The notes below the pieces were generated by a model. That model had not been told where the DNA came from. It did no database searches and saw only the letters and a list, made by a program, of their open reading frames with translations. A program made the position numbers and the translations under genes. A stretch of 36,811 bases of DNA. It comes from Lysobacteraceae bacterium (GTDB lineage Bacteria; Pseudomonadota; Gammaproteobacteria; Xanthomonadales; Rhodanobacteraceae). The DNA lies in assembly GCA_018970895.1 (NCBI GenBank), contig JAGWVM010000019.1, positions 1 through 36,811 of the forward strand. Reading direction: 5' to 3'. Positions 1-9,862 of this stretch are shown here, piece by piece. Positions within the stretch are counted from its first letter, which is position 1, and every line of letters starts with the position of its first letter.

Positions 1-1358
<1,358 letters not shown>

Positions 1359-1387
1359 ACCTACCGCCGCGGATGCAGGAACCGATC

Positions 1388-1425
1388 AGTATAGCGATGT
1401 GGCGCTTTTTTGACCAGTTTTCAAG
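1388..1425 (-). promoter_or_regulatory. Candidate rpoD promoter(s): sigma-70-like -10 and sigma-32-like pair
   Basis: Read on the minus strand, a TATACT box (1393 to 1388) lies about 30 bases before the rpoD ATG and fits a vegetative -10. Overlapping it is CTTGAA (1425 to 1420), then 15 bases, then CGCCACAT (1404 to 1397), which resembles the heat-shock sigma-32 consensus CTTGAA-N13-15-CCCCATNT. E. coli rpoD also has a heat-shock promoter. No good -35 for the TATACT box was found, so the assignment is tentative. Confidence 0.35.
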
Positions 1426-1500
1426 GAAGAAAACGAAGGGTGGCGGGCAGCAAGAATCGCGCCATACAAGGCGATCGAGCCGCTCCACGGGGGTGCACGG

Positions 1501-1941
1501 TCATCGGGTCTCCAGCCAGAATGTGACCGGGCCGTCGTTCACCAGATGCACCTGCATATCGGCACCGAAGCGGCCGGTTTCCACCCCGGGGTGGGCGGCG
1601 CGGGCCAGCTCCACCAGCCGGTCGAACCAGCGCCGGCCGTGCTCGGGCGAGGCCGCGGTGGTGAAGCTCGGACGCAGGCCCTTGCGGGTGTCCGCCGCCA
1701 GCGTGAACTGGCTGACCAGCAGCAGACCGCCGCCGGTGTCGGCCAGCGAACGGTTCATGCGGCCGGCCTCGTCTGCGAACACGCGATAACCGAGCAACCG
1801 TTCCAGCGTGCGGCGGACCTGTGCTTCACCATCGTCGGGCTCCACTGCCACCAGCGCCAGCAGGCCCGGGCCGATGGCGCCGACGGTCTCCTCCTCGACG
1901 ATGACGTGCGCGCCGGTGACGCGCTGGATCAGTGCGATCAT
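1501..1941 (-). CDS. dtd: D-aminoacyl-tRNA deacylase Dtd
   Basis: Cytosolic proofreading enzyme that hydrolyses D-amino acids from mischarged tRNA. The protein has 146 residues, the usual length of the family, and starts [17 protein letters not shown]. It carries both signature motifs: SQFTL in the middle (substrate and catalytic Thr region) and the C-terminal NDGPVTF, equivalent to the Gly-cisPro loop of the family. It lies upstream of rpoD on the same strand and is divergent from the acyltransferase at 2028, from which it is separated by 86 bases. It sits where dnaG would be expected in front of rpoD. Identification is secure; co-transcription with rpoD is only possible, as the 142-base gap contains a candidate promoter. 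Confidence 0.96.
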   Translation of the reverse strand: MIALIQRVTGAHVIVEEETVGAIGPGLLALVAVEPDDGEAQVRRTLERLLGYRVFADEAGRMNRSLADTGGGLLLVSQFTLAADTRKGLRPSFTTAASPEHGRRWFDRLVELARAAHPGVETGRFGADMQVHLVNDGPVTFWLETR

Positions 1942-2015
1942 GCGTGGGTCCGCAGTGGGTTCCTGCAGCTTAGCGCGACCGATGCCGCCGCGGCAGCAGG
2001 CAGCAGGGCATCCAC

Positions 2016-2021
2016 TACACT
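2016..2021 (+). promoter_or_regulatory. -10-like TACACT exactly six bases before an ATG (possible leaderless promoter)
   Basis: TACACT-GGCCGG-ATG places the expected transcription start on or next to the A of the start codon at 2028. There is no Shine-Dalgarno sequence between. The same geometry recurs at 6967-6962 (minus) and 18006-18011. No convincing -35 is visible. Confidence 0.45.
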
Positions 2022-2027
2022 GGCCGG

Positions 2028-2933
2028 ATGCGCGCGGACATCTACCTGCTCTACCTCCTCCTGCGGCTGCTGGCGCTGCTGCCGCTGCGCGTGCTGCACG
2101 GCGCCGGCGCCCTGGTCGGCCGGCTCCTGCTGTGGCGCGGCGCGCGCGCGGCCGACGTGACGGCGGTGAATCTCGCGGTCACCCGGCCGGGACTGTCGGC
2201 CGAGGCCCGCCGCACGTTGCTGCGACACGCGATGGTCGAGGCCGGCAAGTCGGTCACCGAGATCATCAAGGTCTGGGGCGGCGGCGCAACGCGCGCGCTG
2301 GGCCTGGTCCGCGAGGTGCGAGGCGGCGAGCTGTTCGACGCCGCGCTGGCGGCAGGCCGGGGCGTGATCATCGCCGCGCCGCATCTGGGCTGCTGGGAGC
2401 TGCTGAACTACTGGCTGTGCAGCCGCACGCCGATGGTGATCCTGTACCGGCCGCCGCGAATCGCTGCGGTGGAGCAGCTGCTGCGCAAGGTGCGCGGCGC
2501 GCTGGCCCCGGAACAGGTGCGGGCCGAGGGCGCCGGGGTGCGCACGCTGTACAAGCGGCTGGCCGCCGGTGGCACGGTCGGCATCCTGCCGGACCAGAAG
2601 CCGCGTGCCGGCGAGGGCCAGGTGGCGCCGTTCTTCGGGCGCGACGCGCTGACCATGGTGCTGCTGCCGCGGCTGGCCGCGCGGACGGGGGCCACCGTGC
2701 TGTTCGCGTTTGCCGAGCGGTTGCCGCATGGACGGGGCTTCCGCATCCACCTGCTGCCGGCGCCGGCCGGGCTGGACGATGCCGATCTCGGTGTGGCCTG
2801 CGCCGCCCTCAACCGCGGCGTGGAGGACTGCGTGGAGCGCGCGTTCAGCCAGTATCAGTGGCAGTACAAGCGCTACTCGGCCGACGGCCTGGTCAGCCCC
2901 TACGACGGTCCGGGCCGGGTCGCGGTGGACTGA
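2028..2933 (+). CDS. Lipid A biosynthesis acyltransferase (LpxL/HtrB family)
   Basis: Inner-membrane acyltransferase of the LpxL/LpxM family, which adds a secondary acyl chain to lipid A from acyl-ACP; some relatives acylate other glycolipids. The 301 residues begin with a hydrophobic, leucine-rich anchor (residues 5-35) and carry the family's H-x4-E motif in HLGCWE (H119, E124). [11 protein letters not shown] follows further on, the usual second conserved block. It is a single gene, divergent from dtd and convergent with the TPR gene. The start at 2028 fits family alignments and is preceded by a -10-like hexamer rather than a ribosome binding site. Which acyl position it modifies cannot be told from sequence, so no gene symbol is given. 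Confidence 0.88.
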   Translation: MRADIYLLYLLLRLLALLPLRVLHGAGALVGRLLLWRGARAADVTAVNLAVTRPGLSAEARRTLLRHAMVEAGKSVTEIIKVWGGGATRALGLVREVRGGELFDAALAAGRGVIIAAPHLGCWELLNYWLCSRTPMVILYRPPRIAAVEQLLRKVRGALAPEQVRAEGAGVRTLYKRLAAGGTVGILPDQKPRAGEGQVAPFFGRDALTMVLLPRLAARTGATVLFAFAERLPHGRGFRIHLLPAPAGLDDADLGVACAALNRGVEDCVERAFSQYQWQYKRYSADGLVSPYDGPGRVAVD

Positions 2934-2938
2934 GCGGT

Positions 2939-3265
2939 TCAGCCGGCCGGCCGTTCGAGCCGGCGCAGGAACACGGTCATCTCTTTCCTGGCCTGCTCGT
3001 CGCCGCGGGCTTCGGCGGCAGCGATGCCGCGCCGCCACGCCTCGGCGGCGGCGGCCGTATCGCCGGCCTGGTGGCAGGCCCTGCCGAGCAGCTTCCACGC
3101 CGCCGAATAGGCGGCATCGAATCCGGTGGCCCGTTCGAACTCCGCCCGTGCCGCAATCGCGTCGCCGGCCTCGAGCAGCGCATTGCCGAGCGAAAACCGC
3201 AGCAGCGCGCCGTCGCGCGGGCCGCCGCACTGGGCACGCAGCGCGGCGATGCGACCGGCGTTCAC
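2939..3265 (-). CDS. Small TPR-repeat protein
   Basis: A protein of 108 residues with at least two tetratricopeptide-like helices: LRFSLGNALLEAGDAIAARA (roughly 22-41) and AWKLLGRACHQAGDTAAAAE (roughly 56-75), each with the alternating small and aromatic residues of TPRs. Such modules bind other proteins; the partner is unknown. The start is GTG at 3265, and GTGA overlaps the TGA stop of the GT39 gene by four bases, so translation is probably coupled. It ends five bases short of the convergent acyltransferase stop. No signal peptide or membrane segment is visible. The TPR assignment is firm in kind, but the role is unknown. Confidence 0.8.
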   Translation of the reverse strand: MNAGRIAALRAQCGGPRDGALLRFSLGNALLEAGDAIAARAEFERATGFDAAYSAAWKLLGRACHQAGDTAAAAEAWRRGIAAAEARGDEQARKEMTVFLRRLERPAG

Positions 3266-4974
3266 GGGCGCGGGATGGCCGGATAGACCAGGGTCGGCGT
3301 GACCGGATCAGCCGGCTGCCGCCCGGCCTGCACGTCGACCAGCGACGGCGCCGGCCAGATCACGATCCAGGAGGAACGGAACGGCTGGACCAGCAGGGCG
3401 TAGCGCCGGTCCGCCCCGGTGAGCGTGCCCGGGTGCGTCACGATCACCCCGTCCGGATGCGCCTGCGCGAAAGCGGCCACCTGGGCCGGCGTGTGCATCT
3501 CGGTGATCGGGTCGGTCAGCCGCGCGGCGAAGTGGAACTGCGCGTCGTACGAGCCGAGGTAGCCGATCGCCCGATGCTGCGCCTGCACCGCGGCGAGCAG
3601 CTGGCTGGACGGCGTCAGGTCGTACTTGTGCCAGGCGGTCAGGGTGAACAGCGTGTTGAGGGCGAGCGTGCCGATCAGCCCCGCCGCCGCCAGCCGGCGC
3701 ATCTCGCCGCGTCCGCGCAGCAGCAGCAGCGCGCCGAGCAGCAGGAAAAGCGCCGAGAAATAGCGGCTGTAGCCTACCGCCTCGTCGAACCACTCGCCGT
3801 GCAGGTGGTCGCCGGCGACCAGGTCCGGCAGCACGAACATGAACACCGCCAGCCCTGCCCCGCCCAGCGCCAGTGGCCAGGTGCCCAGCCACGCACTGGT
3901 GGCCAGCCGCGGATGGCGCTCGCGCAGCAGCGCCACGGCGCCGGCCAGCAGCAGGCAGGCGCCGCCCAGTTCCGGCAGCGGGTAGTACAGCTGCTTGCCG
4001 CTGACCAGCGAGAATGTGACGAACGCCGGCACCAGCCAGCTCAGCGCAAAGCGCACGCCGACCGGCAGCGGCCGGCGCAGCATCGCGAGTGCGGCGACCG
4101 CGCGTGGCCAGGCGCTGAGCGGGAACATCAGCACCGGCACGGCGAGCAGGTACCACCACAACGGACGGGCATGGTTCTGCAGGTCGGCCGCCGGGGCGAC
4201 CCCGTTGATTACCCGTGCCGCGGTCTGGGTGAAGAACAGCCGCTGGCGGTAGGCCTCGCCGCCGCTGAAGCCGGCCGGGATCGCCCAGGCCAGCAGCATC
4301 GCCAGACCCAGCAGCACGCCCAGCGCGCCGAAGCCGTACCAGCGCGCGCGGTGCTGGCGCGCCCAGTCGTTCCAGAGTGGACCGAGCAGCCACGGGAACA
4401 CCACGTGCAGCAGCATCACCGGCCCCTTGGTCAGCAGGCCGAAGCCGATGCACAGGCCGAACAGCCACCAGCGCGGCTCGGCGCGGCGGTCGGTCGGCAG
4501 CAGGCACAGCAGGGTGGCCAGCGCCCACGTCGCCAGCAACACGTCGTACATGATCTGCAGGCCGAACAGGAACGCGTAGCTCAGCGACAGCAGCATCCAC
4601 GGCGTGGCCGAGGCCACCCACGGCCGGTCCGGGAACAGGCGCCGGGCCATCATCGACACCAGCACCAGCTGGGTGGCCCCGAACCCGACCTCCAGCACCC
4701 GTGGCCACACGTCGCTGACACCGAACAGCGCCCAGCCGGCGTGGATCATCCAGAACAGCAGCGGCGCCTTCTCGCTGTAGGGCTGGCCGTTCATGGTGGG
4801 CACCAGCCAGTGGTGCCCGTGCCACATCTCCCAAGCCACCGCCAGCGTGCGGGTGGAAAACAGCGGCATCGGCCCGTGCGCGAAGATCGCCAGCAGCGCG
4901 GCCGCGATCCACAGCGGCAGCCAGGGCCACAGGGCGCGCAAATGTTCGGAGCGGCGGTAGGCGTTGGACGTCAC
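3262..4974 (-). CDS. GT39/ArnT-like membrane glycosyltransferase lacking the usual Asp-Glu pair
   Basis: Polytopic inner-membrane protein of the ArnT/PMT (GT39, GT-C fold) class, which transfers sugars from polyprenyl-phosphate donors to periplasmic acceptors. The chosen GTG start at 4974 gives 570 residues; the frame is open further upstream but only as antisense-like sequence over the neighbour. About 11-12 hydrophobic segments are visible. The first periplasmic loop has the family layout (GHHWLVPTMNGQPYSEKAPLLFW), but where relatives have the catalytic Asp-Glu it reads PLFSTRTLAVAWEMW (Ser40, Thr41). A -10-like TAGAAT lies at 5009-5004 upstream. The stop overlaps the start of the TPR gene. 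The donor and acceptor sugars are unknown, but context points to LPS. Confidence 0.82.
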   Translation of the reverse strand: MTSNAYRRSEHLRALWPWLPLWIAAALLAIFAHGPMPLFSTRTLAVAWEMWHGHHWLVPTMNGQPYSEKAPLLFWMIHAGWALFGVSDVWPRVLEVGFGATQLVLVSMMARRLFPDRPWVASATPWMLLSLSYAFLFGLQIMYDVLLATWALATLLCLLPTDRRAEPRWWLFGLCIGFGLLTKGPVMLLHVVFPWLLGPLWNDWARQHRARWYGFGALGVLLGLAMLLAWAIPAGFSGGEAYRQRLFFTQTAARVINGVAPAADLQNHARPLWWYLLAVPVLMFPLSAWPRAVAALAMLRRPLPVGVRFALSWLVPAFVTFSLVSGKQLYYPLPELGGACLLLAGAVALLRERHPRLATSAWLGTWPLALGGAGLAVFMFVLPDLVAGDHLHGEWFDEAVGYSRYFSALFLLLGALLLLRGRGEMRRLAAAGLIGTLALNTLFTLTAWHKYDLTPSSQLLAAVQAQHRAIGYLGSYDAQFHFAARLTDPITEMHTPAQVAAFAQAHPDGVIVTHPGTLTGADRRYALLVQPFRSSWIVIWPAPSLVDVQAGRQPADPVTPTLVYPAIPRP

Positions 4975-5033
4975 GGCGGGGCTCGGCGGAGGATGCGGCC
5001 CGCATTCTAGCTGCCGCGCGGCCCGCTGCCGCC

Positions 5034-6068
5034 CTAGCGGGTCCGGGCCGGCCCCCAGTAGCCGATGCGCCGGCGCAGCTTGAACTTGCGCCACAGGTTC
5101 ATCGGTTTCGGCTTGCGGTTGCGACCGCCGCGGGCGATGAAGGCGTCGATGGCGTCGAGCACGCGTTCGCTGGAGCGCCCGTCGCGGTAGGGATGGATCG
5201 CCGCGCCGAAATCGGCGATTGCCTGCATCAGCTCCGGCGGGCGCGCCAGTGCCCGTGCGATCGCCGGCTCGAAATCCTCGACGCGATCGATGTCGATCAG
5301 CTGCGGGCCGGGCCGGCGATTCATGAACGTGACCACCGGCTTGCCGGTGAGCAGGAACTCGCTCAGCGCCGACGAAGTGTCCGAGCACATCATGTCCACC
5401 TGGCCGAACAGGTCGAGGATGTTGTCGTCCTCGGCGAAGCGCAGATGTTCGTTTTCCAGCGCCTTGTACCGGGCGCGGGTTTCCGGATTCATCTTCGGGT
5501 GGAAGGTGACGATCCAGCGCCAGCGGCCGTCGCGCGAGAGGCGCCTGACCTCTTCGTACAGCGTCTCGGCGGCGCTCCACGAGGGCGAGAAGGTCGAGTG
5601 GTAGAGGATCACCGGCGGCGTGCGCACCGGCGGCAGCGGGCCGGCGATCCCGCGCATGAACGGGTCGAGCTTGGGCCAGCCGGTCTCGGTCACGCTGAAA
5701 TGGCCGAGCTGGTCGGCCAGCGCCTGGAACTGCGCGGTGTCGCGCGGGCCGGTGGTGCAGTACAGGTCGAAGAAGCCGCGGATGTAGATGTGCCGCGGCT
5801 TGCCGGCGTCGAAGCCGTGGAACACCTCGACCTTCACGCCCGGGAAGAAATGCGGCAGGTGGTTGCCCGGGGTGAGCACGGCGATCGGCTTCCAGCGGCG
5901 CACCTCGTCGACGCTCAGCACGCGCTCGCCCTCGACCAGGTCCTCCGCGCCGGGCCCGTCGAAAAACCACGCCGTCTCGTCGCCGCGGGCGCGGATCGCC
6001 GCCTGCAGCGGGCGCAGGATCGCCAGTGCGTAGCGTTCGGAGCCGTAGAGGAGGTAGTGCTTGGGCAT
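5034..6068 (-). CDS. CDP-glycerol:glycerophosphotransferase-like protein
   Basis: The 344-residue product resembles the C-terminal (GT-B) domain of the TagB/TagF family, which transfers glycerol phosphate from CDP-glycerol in Gram-positive teichoic acid synthesis. Diagnostic blocks are VTFHPKMNPETRARY, then DLFGQVDMMCSDTSSALSEF and LLTGKPVVTF, matching the conserved His-Pro and T/S-D-x-S-S motifs that bind the nucleotide. In Gram-negative bacteria such genes decorate LPS or capsule, and the surrounding sugar genes support that. There is no signal peptide; the basic C-terminus (KPKPMNLWRKFKLRRR) may give peripheral membrane contact. It lies 71 bases after the WaaE-like gene on the same strand. 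The family is clear; the substrate is inferred. Confidence 0.8.
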   Translation of the reverse strand: MPKHYLLYGSERYALAILRPLQAAIRARGDETAWFFDGPGAEDLVEGERVLSVDEVRRWKPIAVLTPGNHLPHFFPGVKVEVFHGFDAGKPRHIYIRGFFDLYCTTGPRDTAQFQALADQLGHFSVTETGWPKLDPFMRGIAGPLPPVRTPPVILYHSTFSPSWSAAETLYEEVRRLSRDGRWRWIVTFHPKMNPETRARYKALENEHLRFAEDDNILDLFGQVDMMCSDTSSALSEFLLTGKPVVTFMNRRPGPQLIDIDRVEDFEPAIARALARPPELMQAIADFGAAIHPYRDGRSSERVLDAIDAFIARGGRNRKPKPMNLWRKFKLRRRIGYWGPARTR

Positions 6069-6139
6069 GGCGGGTCCGGCCGACGGATCAGGACGCGTAG
6101 CTTACGGCGTGGCGTCGGGCTTGCCGATCCGTGGCCGCT

Positions 6140-6955
6140 TCAGCGGTCGATGCCGTGGCGTTTCAGCACCGCTTCGGCTTCCGCCACCGAGGCCGGGTTG
6201 TGGCGCATCTCGTAGTAGCGCATGCGCTTGTACAGCGCGTAGCTGGCCGCGGTCTGGGCGATCAGGAAACCGCGCCAGCCGTCCAGCATGGCCAGCCGGA
6301 ACACGTAGTCCTTGAGGAAGGCCAGCAGGTAGACGAACGGTGCCTGCCACATCCGCACCGGCTTGCCCTTCTCCAGCCAGTCGCGGCATTTCAGCTCGGC
6401 GTAGCGCAGTACCTTGAGCTGCTTGTGCGGCAGGGTCGGGTTGTTGGCGTGGTCGAACGGGGCGGCGAAGATCGGCGCGCGGCCCTCGAAGCGCAGCGAC
6501 TCGTGCACGCGCGCGTCGGACCAGCGGGCACGGTCGCGGTGGTAGAGCCGGGCCAGTTTCTCGCCCACGCTCGGCCGGTACCAGCGCATCGGCCGGCCCA
6601 TGTAGATCGTGCGCCGGCGCAGCCAGGCGGCCGGGGCGTCGCTGGCCATCAGGGCGGGCAGCTCGCGTTCCATCTCCGCCACCAGCTCCGGCGAGAGCGA
6701 CTCGTCGGCGTCCAGGGCGAGGATCCATTCGTGTGCGCAGTGGGTGGTGGCGAAGTTGCGCTGCGGCCCGAAGCCGAGCCAGTCCTGGTGCACCACGCGG
6801 GCGCCGTGGGCCCTGGCGATCGCCACCGTGTCGTCGTCGCTGCCGGAGTCCACCACCAGCTTCTCCGCGGCAAACGGCACCGAGTCCAGGCAGCGGGCGA
6901 TGGTGCGGGCTTCGTTGTGGGTGATGACGACCAGGGTCAGGGGCAGGGTGCGCAT
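6140..6955 (-). CDS. GT2 glycosyltransferase, WaaE/KdtX-like (LPS core)
   Basis: A family-2 glycosyltransferase of 271 residues, acting at the cytoplasmic face of the inner membrane. It begins LVVITHNEARTIARCLDSV and continues with KLVVDSGSDDDTVAIA and ILALDADESLSPEL, the nucleotide-sugar and metal (DAD) motifs. The segment ATTHCAHEWILALDADE and the later VHESLRFEG are characteristic of the WaaE/KdtX subgroup, which adds a beta-linked sugar to the LPS inner core. The C-terminal part (APFVYLLAFLKDYVFR) is amphipathic. It is divergent from the UDP-glucuronate decarboxylase and is followed by the glycerophosphotransferase-like gene. The ATG is preceded by TAGAAT at a six-base distance, with no ribosome binding site. 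Confidence 0.85.
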   Translation of the reverse strand: MRTLPLTLVVITHNEARTIARCLDSVPFAAEKLVVDSGSDDDTVAIARAHGARVVHQDWLGFGPQRNFATTHCAHEWILALDADESLSPELVAEMERELPALMASDAPAAWLRRRTIYMGRPMRWYRPSVGEKLARLYHRDRARWSDARVHESLRFEGRAPIFAAPFDHANNPTLPHKQLKVLRYAELKCRDWLEKGKPVRMWQAPFVYLLAFLKDYVFRLAMLDGWRGFLIAQTAASYALYKRMRYYEMRHNPASVAEAEAVLKRHGIDR

Positions 6956-6961
6956 GGCGGG

Positions 6962-6967
6962 ATTCTA
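6962..6967 (-). promoter_or_regulatory. -10-like TAGAAT exactly six bases before an ATG (possible leaderless promoter)
   Basis: On the minus strand TAGAAT-CCCGCC-ATG precedes the WaaE-like gene. The spacing is identical to that at 2016 and 18006, so the mRNA may begin at the start codon. Confidence 0.45.
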
Positions 6968-7004
6968 GCGGCGCGGCACCCGCGTGCGTCCTGTCTGAAT
7001 CGGA

Positions 7005-7073
7005 CCTTTCCATCCGTTGCCCGCGGTCAACGTCGTGACTTTGGACACATGACAGAATCGGCGGACGGAAAGG
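7005..7073. repeat. Interrupted inverted repeat in a divergent promoter region
   Basis: CCTTTCCATCCG (7005-7016) and CGGACGGAAAGG (7062-7073) are reverse complements with one mismatch in 12, separated by 45 bases. They lie between the divergent WaaE-like and UDP-glucuronate decarboxylase genes. A regulator binding two half sites is possible, but nothing else supports it. Confidence 0.4.
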
Positions 7074-7080
7074 GGTGATC

Positions 7081-7096
7081 CGGCCAGGCCTGGCCG
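7081..7096. promoter_or_regulatory. Perfect 16-bp palindrome upstream of the decarboxylase gene
   Basis: CGGCCAGGCCTGGCCG is its own reverse complement and ends 17 bases before the ATG at 7114, a position suited to an operator. In GC-rich DNA a palindrome of this size can arise by chance. Confidence 0.3.
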
Positions 7097-7113
7097 CCAG
7101 CAAAGGCGTCTCC

Positions 7114-8060
<947 letters not shown>

Positions 8061-8064
<4 letters not shown>

Positions 8065-9008
8065 GCACGGCGGTGCGTTTTTCGGTGATCGTCACCAACT
8101 ACAACTACGGCGCCTTCATCGACGAGGCGATCGACGGCGTGCTGGCGCAGACCCGCCCGGCGCATCAGCTGATCGTGGTGGACGACGGCTCGACCGACGG
8201 CTCGCCGGAACGGCTGGCCGAGCGCTACGGACAGGATCCCCGGGTGACCCTCCTGCTCGGCGAGAACGGCGGCCAGCTGGCGGCGTTCCAGCGCGGGCTG
8301 GCCGTGGCCGGCGGCGACGTGGTCTGCTTTCTCGATGCCGACGACTGCTGGCGACCGGAGCATCTGGCGCGGCTCGGCGAGCTGTTCGACGCCCGTCGGG
8401 ACATCGACTTCGCGTTCACCGATGTCGAGCTCTTCGACCGGCAGGTGGGGCGCATGTGCTACGCCGATCGTGCACTGGACCTGGGCTATACCGCGGTCAG
8501 CACCTACATGCTCACCCACTGGTACGGCGCGCCCACCTCGGCGATCGCGCTGCGGATCGACTGGGCCCGGCGCACGCTCGATCTCCCGGCCAGCCTGTCG
8601 ACCAGCTGGCGCCTGTCGGCCGACAACTGCCTGGTCTTCGGCACCAGCATCCTGGGCGGTCGCAAATACTTCCTGCCCACCGGCACGGTGCGCTACCGCA
8701 TCCACGGCGCCAACGGCTGGTGGAGCCACCGCACGCCGGCGAACGAATACCTCAATCGCTTCCGCTCGCGCGGCCTGATCGAGCATTACGCACGCACGGT
8801 GGGGCTCGACGCGCGTTGCGTGGAACTGGCCAAGCACGAGTTCAAGACCAAGCCCGCACCGACCATGCGCGAGGCCCGTCGCTACGCCGGCCTCGTACGG
8901 CTGCGGCAGTCCGGCTGGCTGCGGCGCACGGAGCAGGCGCTGTCGATCCTCTGGTCAGCCTGGCGTCGCCGCGGCACACTGCCGGTCGAGCTCCGGGGAT
9001 TGGGTTGA
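8061..9008 (+). CDS. GT2 family glycosyltransferase
   Basis: A family-2 glycosyltransferase of 315 residues. Motifs run in order: [34 protein letters not shown] (nucleotide-sugar binding), [20 protein letters not shown] and [14 protein letters not shown] (metal-binding DAD with an extra D). The C-terminal half contains tryptophan-rich acceptor-side sequence ([13 protein letters not shown]). It starts with GTG at 8061, overlapping the preceding stop by four bases, and its TGA shares one base with the next ATG, so the three genes are translationally linked. The sugar transferred is not deducible; xylose is a reasonable guess from the adjacent decarboxylase. Confidence 0.87.
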
Positions 9009-9862
9009 TGCGCATCAGCGTCGCGGTGATCACCTACAACTGGCCGCAGGCCCTCGCCCGGGTGCTGCACGCCCTTGCGCGGCAGACCGAGCTGCCGCAC
9101 GAAGTGATCGTCACCGACGACGGCTCGCGCGAGGATACCGGCCGCGCGCTCGAGCGGATCGCACGCGATTTTCCCGTGCGACTGGTGCACCTGTGGCAGC
9201 CCGACGACGGCGCGCGCATGAGTCGCGCCCGCAACCGGGCAATCGCGGCGGCGCAGGGCGACTACGTGGTGCTGCTGGACGGCGACATGGTGGCCGAGCG
9301 GCACTTCATCGCCGACCACCGGGCATTCGCCCGCACCGGCTGTTTCGTGCAGGGGTCGCGCGTGCTGACCGACGAGGCGCTGACCCGCCGCATGCTCGCC
9401 GGCGAGCTGGACGAACCGGGTTTCTTCGAGCGCGGCATCGAGCGCCGCCGCAACACCCTGCGGCTGCCGCCGGTGGCGCGGATCCACGCCCGGCCGGGGC
9501 GCAAGCAGCGCGGCATCAAGAGCTGCAACATGGCGTTCTGGCGCGACGACCTGCTGCGCCTGAACGGATTCAACGAGGCGATGACCGGCTGGGGGCGCGA
9601 GGATACCGAGCTGGCGATCCGCGCGTTCCACGCGGGGCTGCTGCGCCGCGACGTCCGTTTCAGCGCGCTGGCCACGCACCTGTATCACCCCACGCGCAAA
9701 TGCGTGGTCGACAATCCGAACGACCGCATCGTCGAGGACACCCGCGCGCGAGGCCTGGTGCGCTGCCAGTCGGGCGTGGATGCCCATCTGCGGGAGTTCA
9801 GCGCTCCGCCGGCCGATCTTCGTTCAGCGGCAGCGGATGCCGCGGCGCCCATGCACGCCTGA
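9008..9862 (+). CDS. GT2 family glycosyltransferase (chondroitin-synthase-like C-terminus)
   Basis: A family-2 glycosyltransferase of 284 residues starting [20 protein letters not shown]. It shows VIVTDDGSREDTGRAL, then ARMSRARNRAIAAAQGDYVV and LLDGDMVAERHF (metal-binding DGD). The C-terminal block NMAFWRDDLLRLNGFNE followed by WGREDTELAIRAFHAG is the galactosyl/N-acetylgalactosaminyl-transferase-like signature (GWGxED) seen in processive polysaccharide enzymes. The frame is open far upstream, but ATG 9008 coincides with the end of the previous gene and gives a normal N-terminus. The last 65 bases overlap the end of the convergent GT2 gene at 9798. Donor unknown. Confidence 0.86.
   Translation: MRISVAVITYNWPQALARVLHALARQTELPHEVIVTDDGSREDTGRALERIARDFPVRLVHLWQPDDGARMSRARNRAIAAAQGDYVVLLDGDMVAERHFIADHRAFARTGCFVQGSRVLTDEALTRRMLAGELDEPGFFERGIERRRNTLRLPPVARIHARPGRKQRGIKSCNMAFWRDDLLRLNGFNEAMTGWGREDTELAIRAFHAGLLRRDVRFSALATHLYHPTRKCVVDNPNDRIVEDTRARGLVRCQSGVDAHLREFSAPPADLRSAAADAAAPMHA

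Noticed and set aside
2710..5010. Open frame of 766 codons on the plus strand, Gln/Arg/His-rich
   Set aside because: Runs antisense through the TPR and GT39 genes, which have clear family motifs; low-complexity composition is an artefact of GC bias.
4975..5970. Upstream extension of the GT39 frame
   Set aside because: The frame stays open across the glycerophosphotransferase-like gene only by GC bias; membrane-protein homology begins near 4974.
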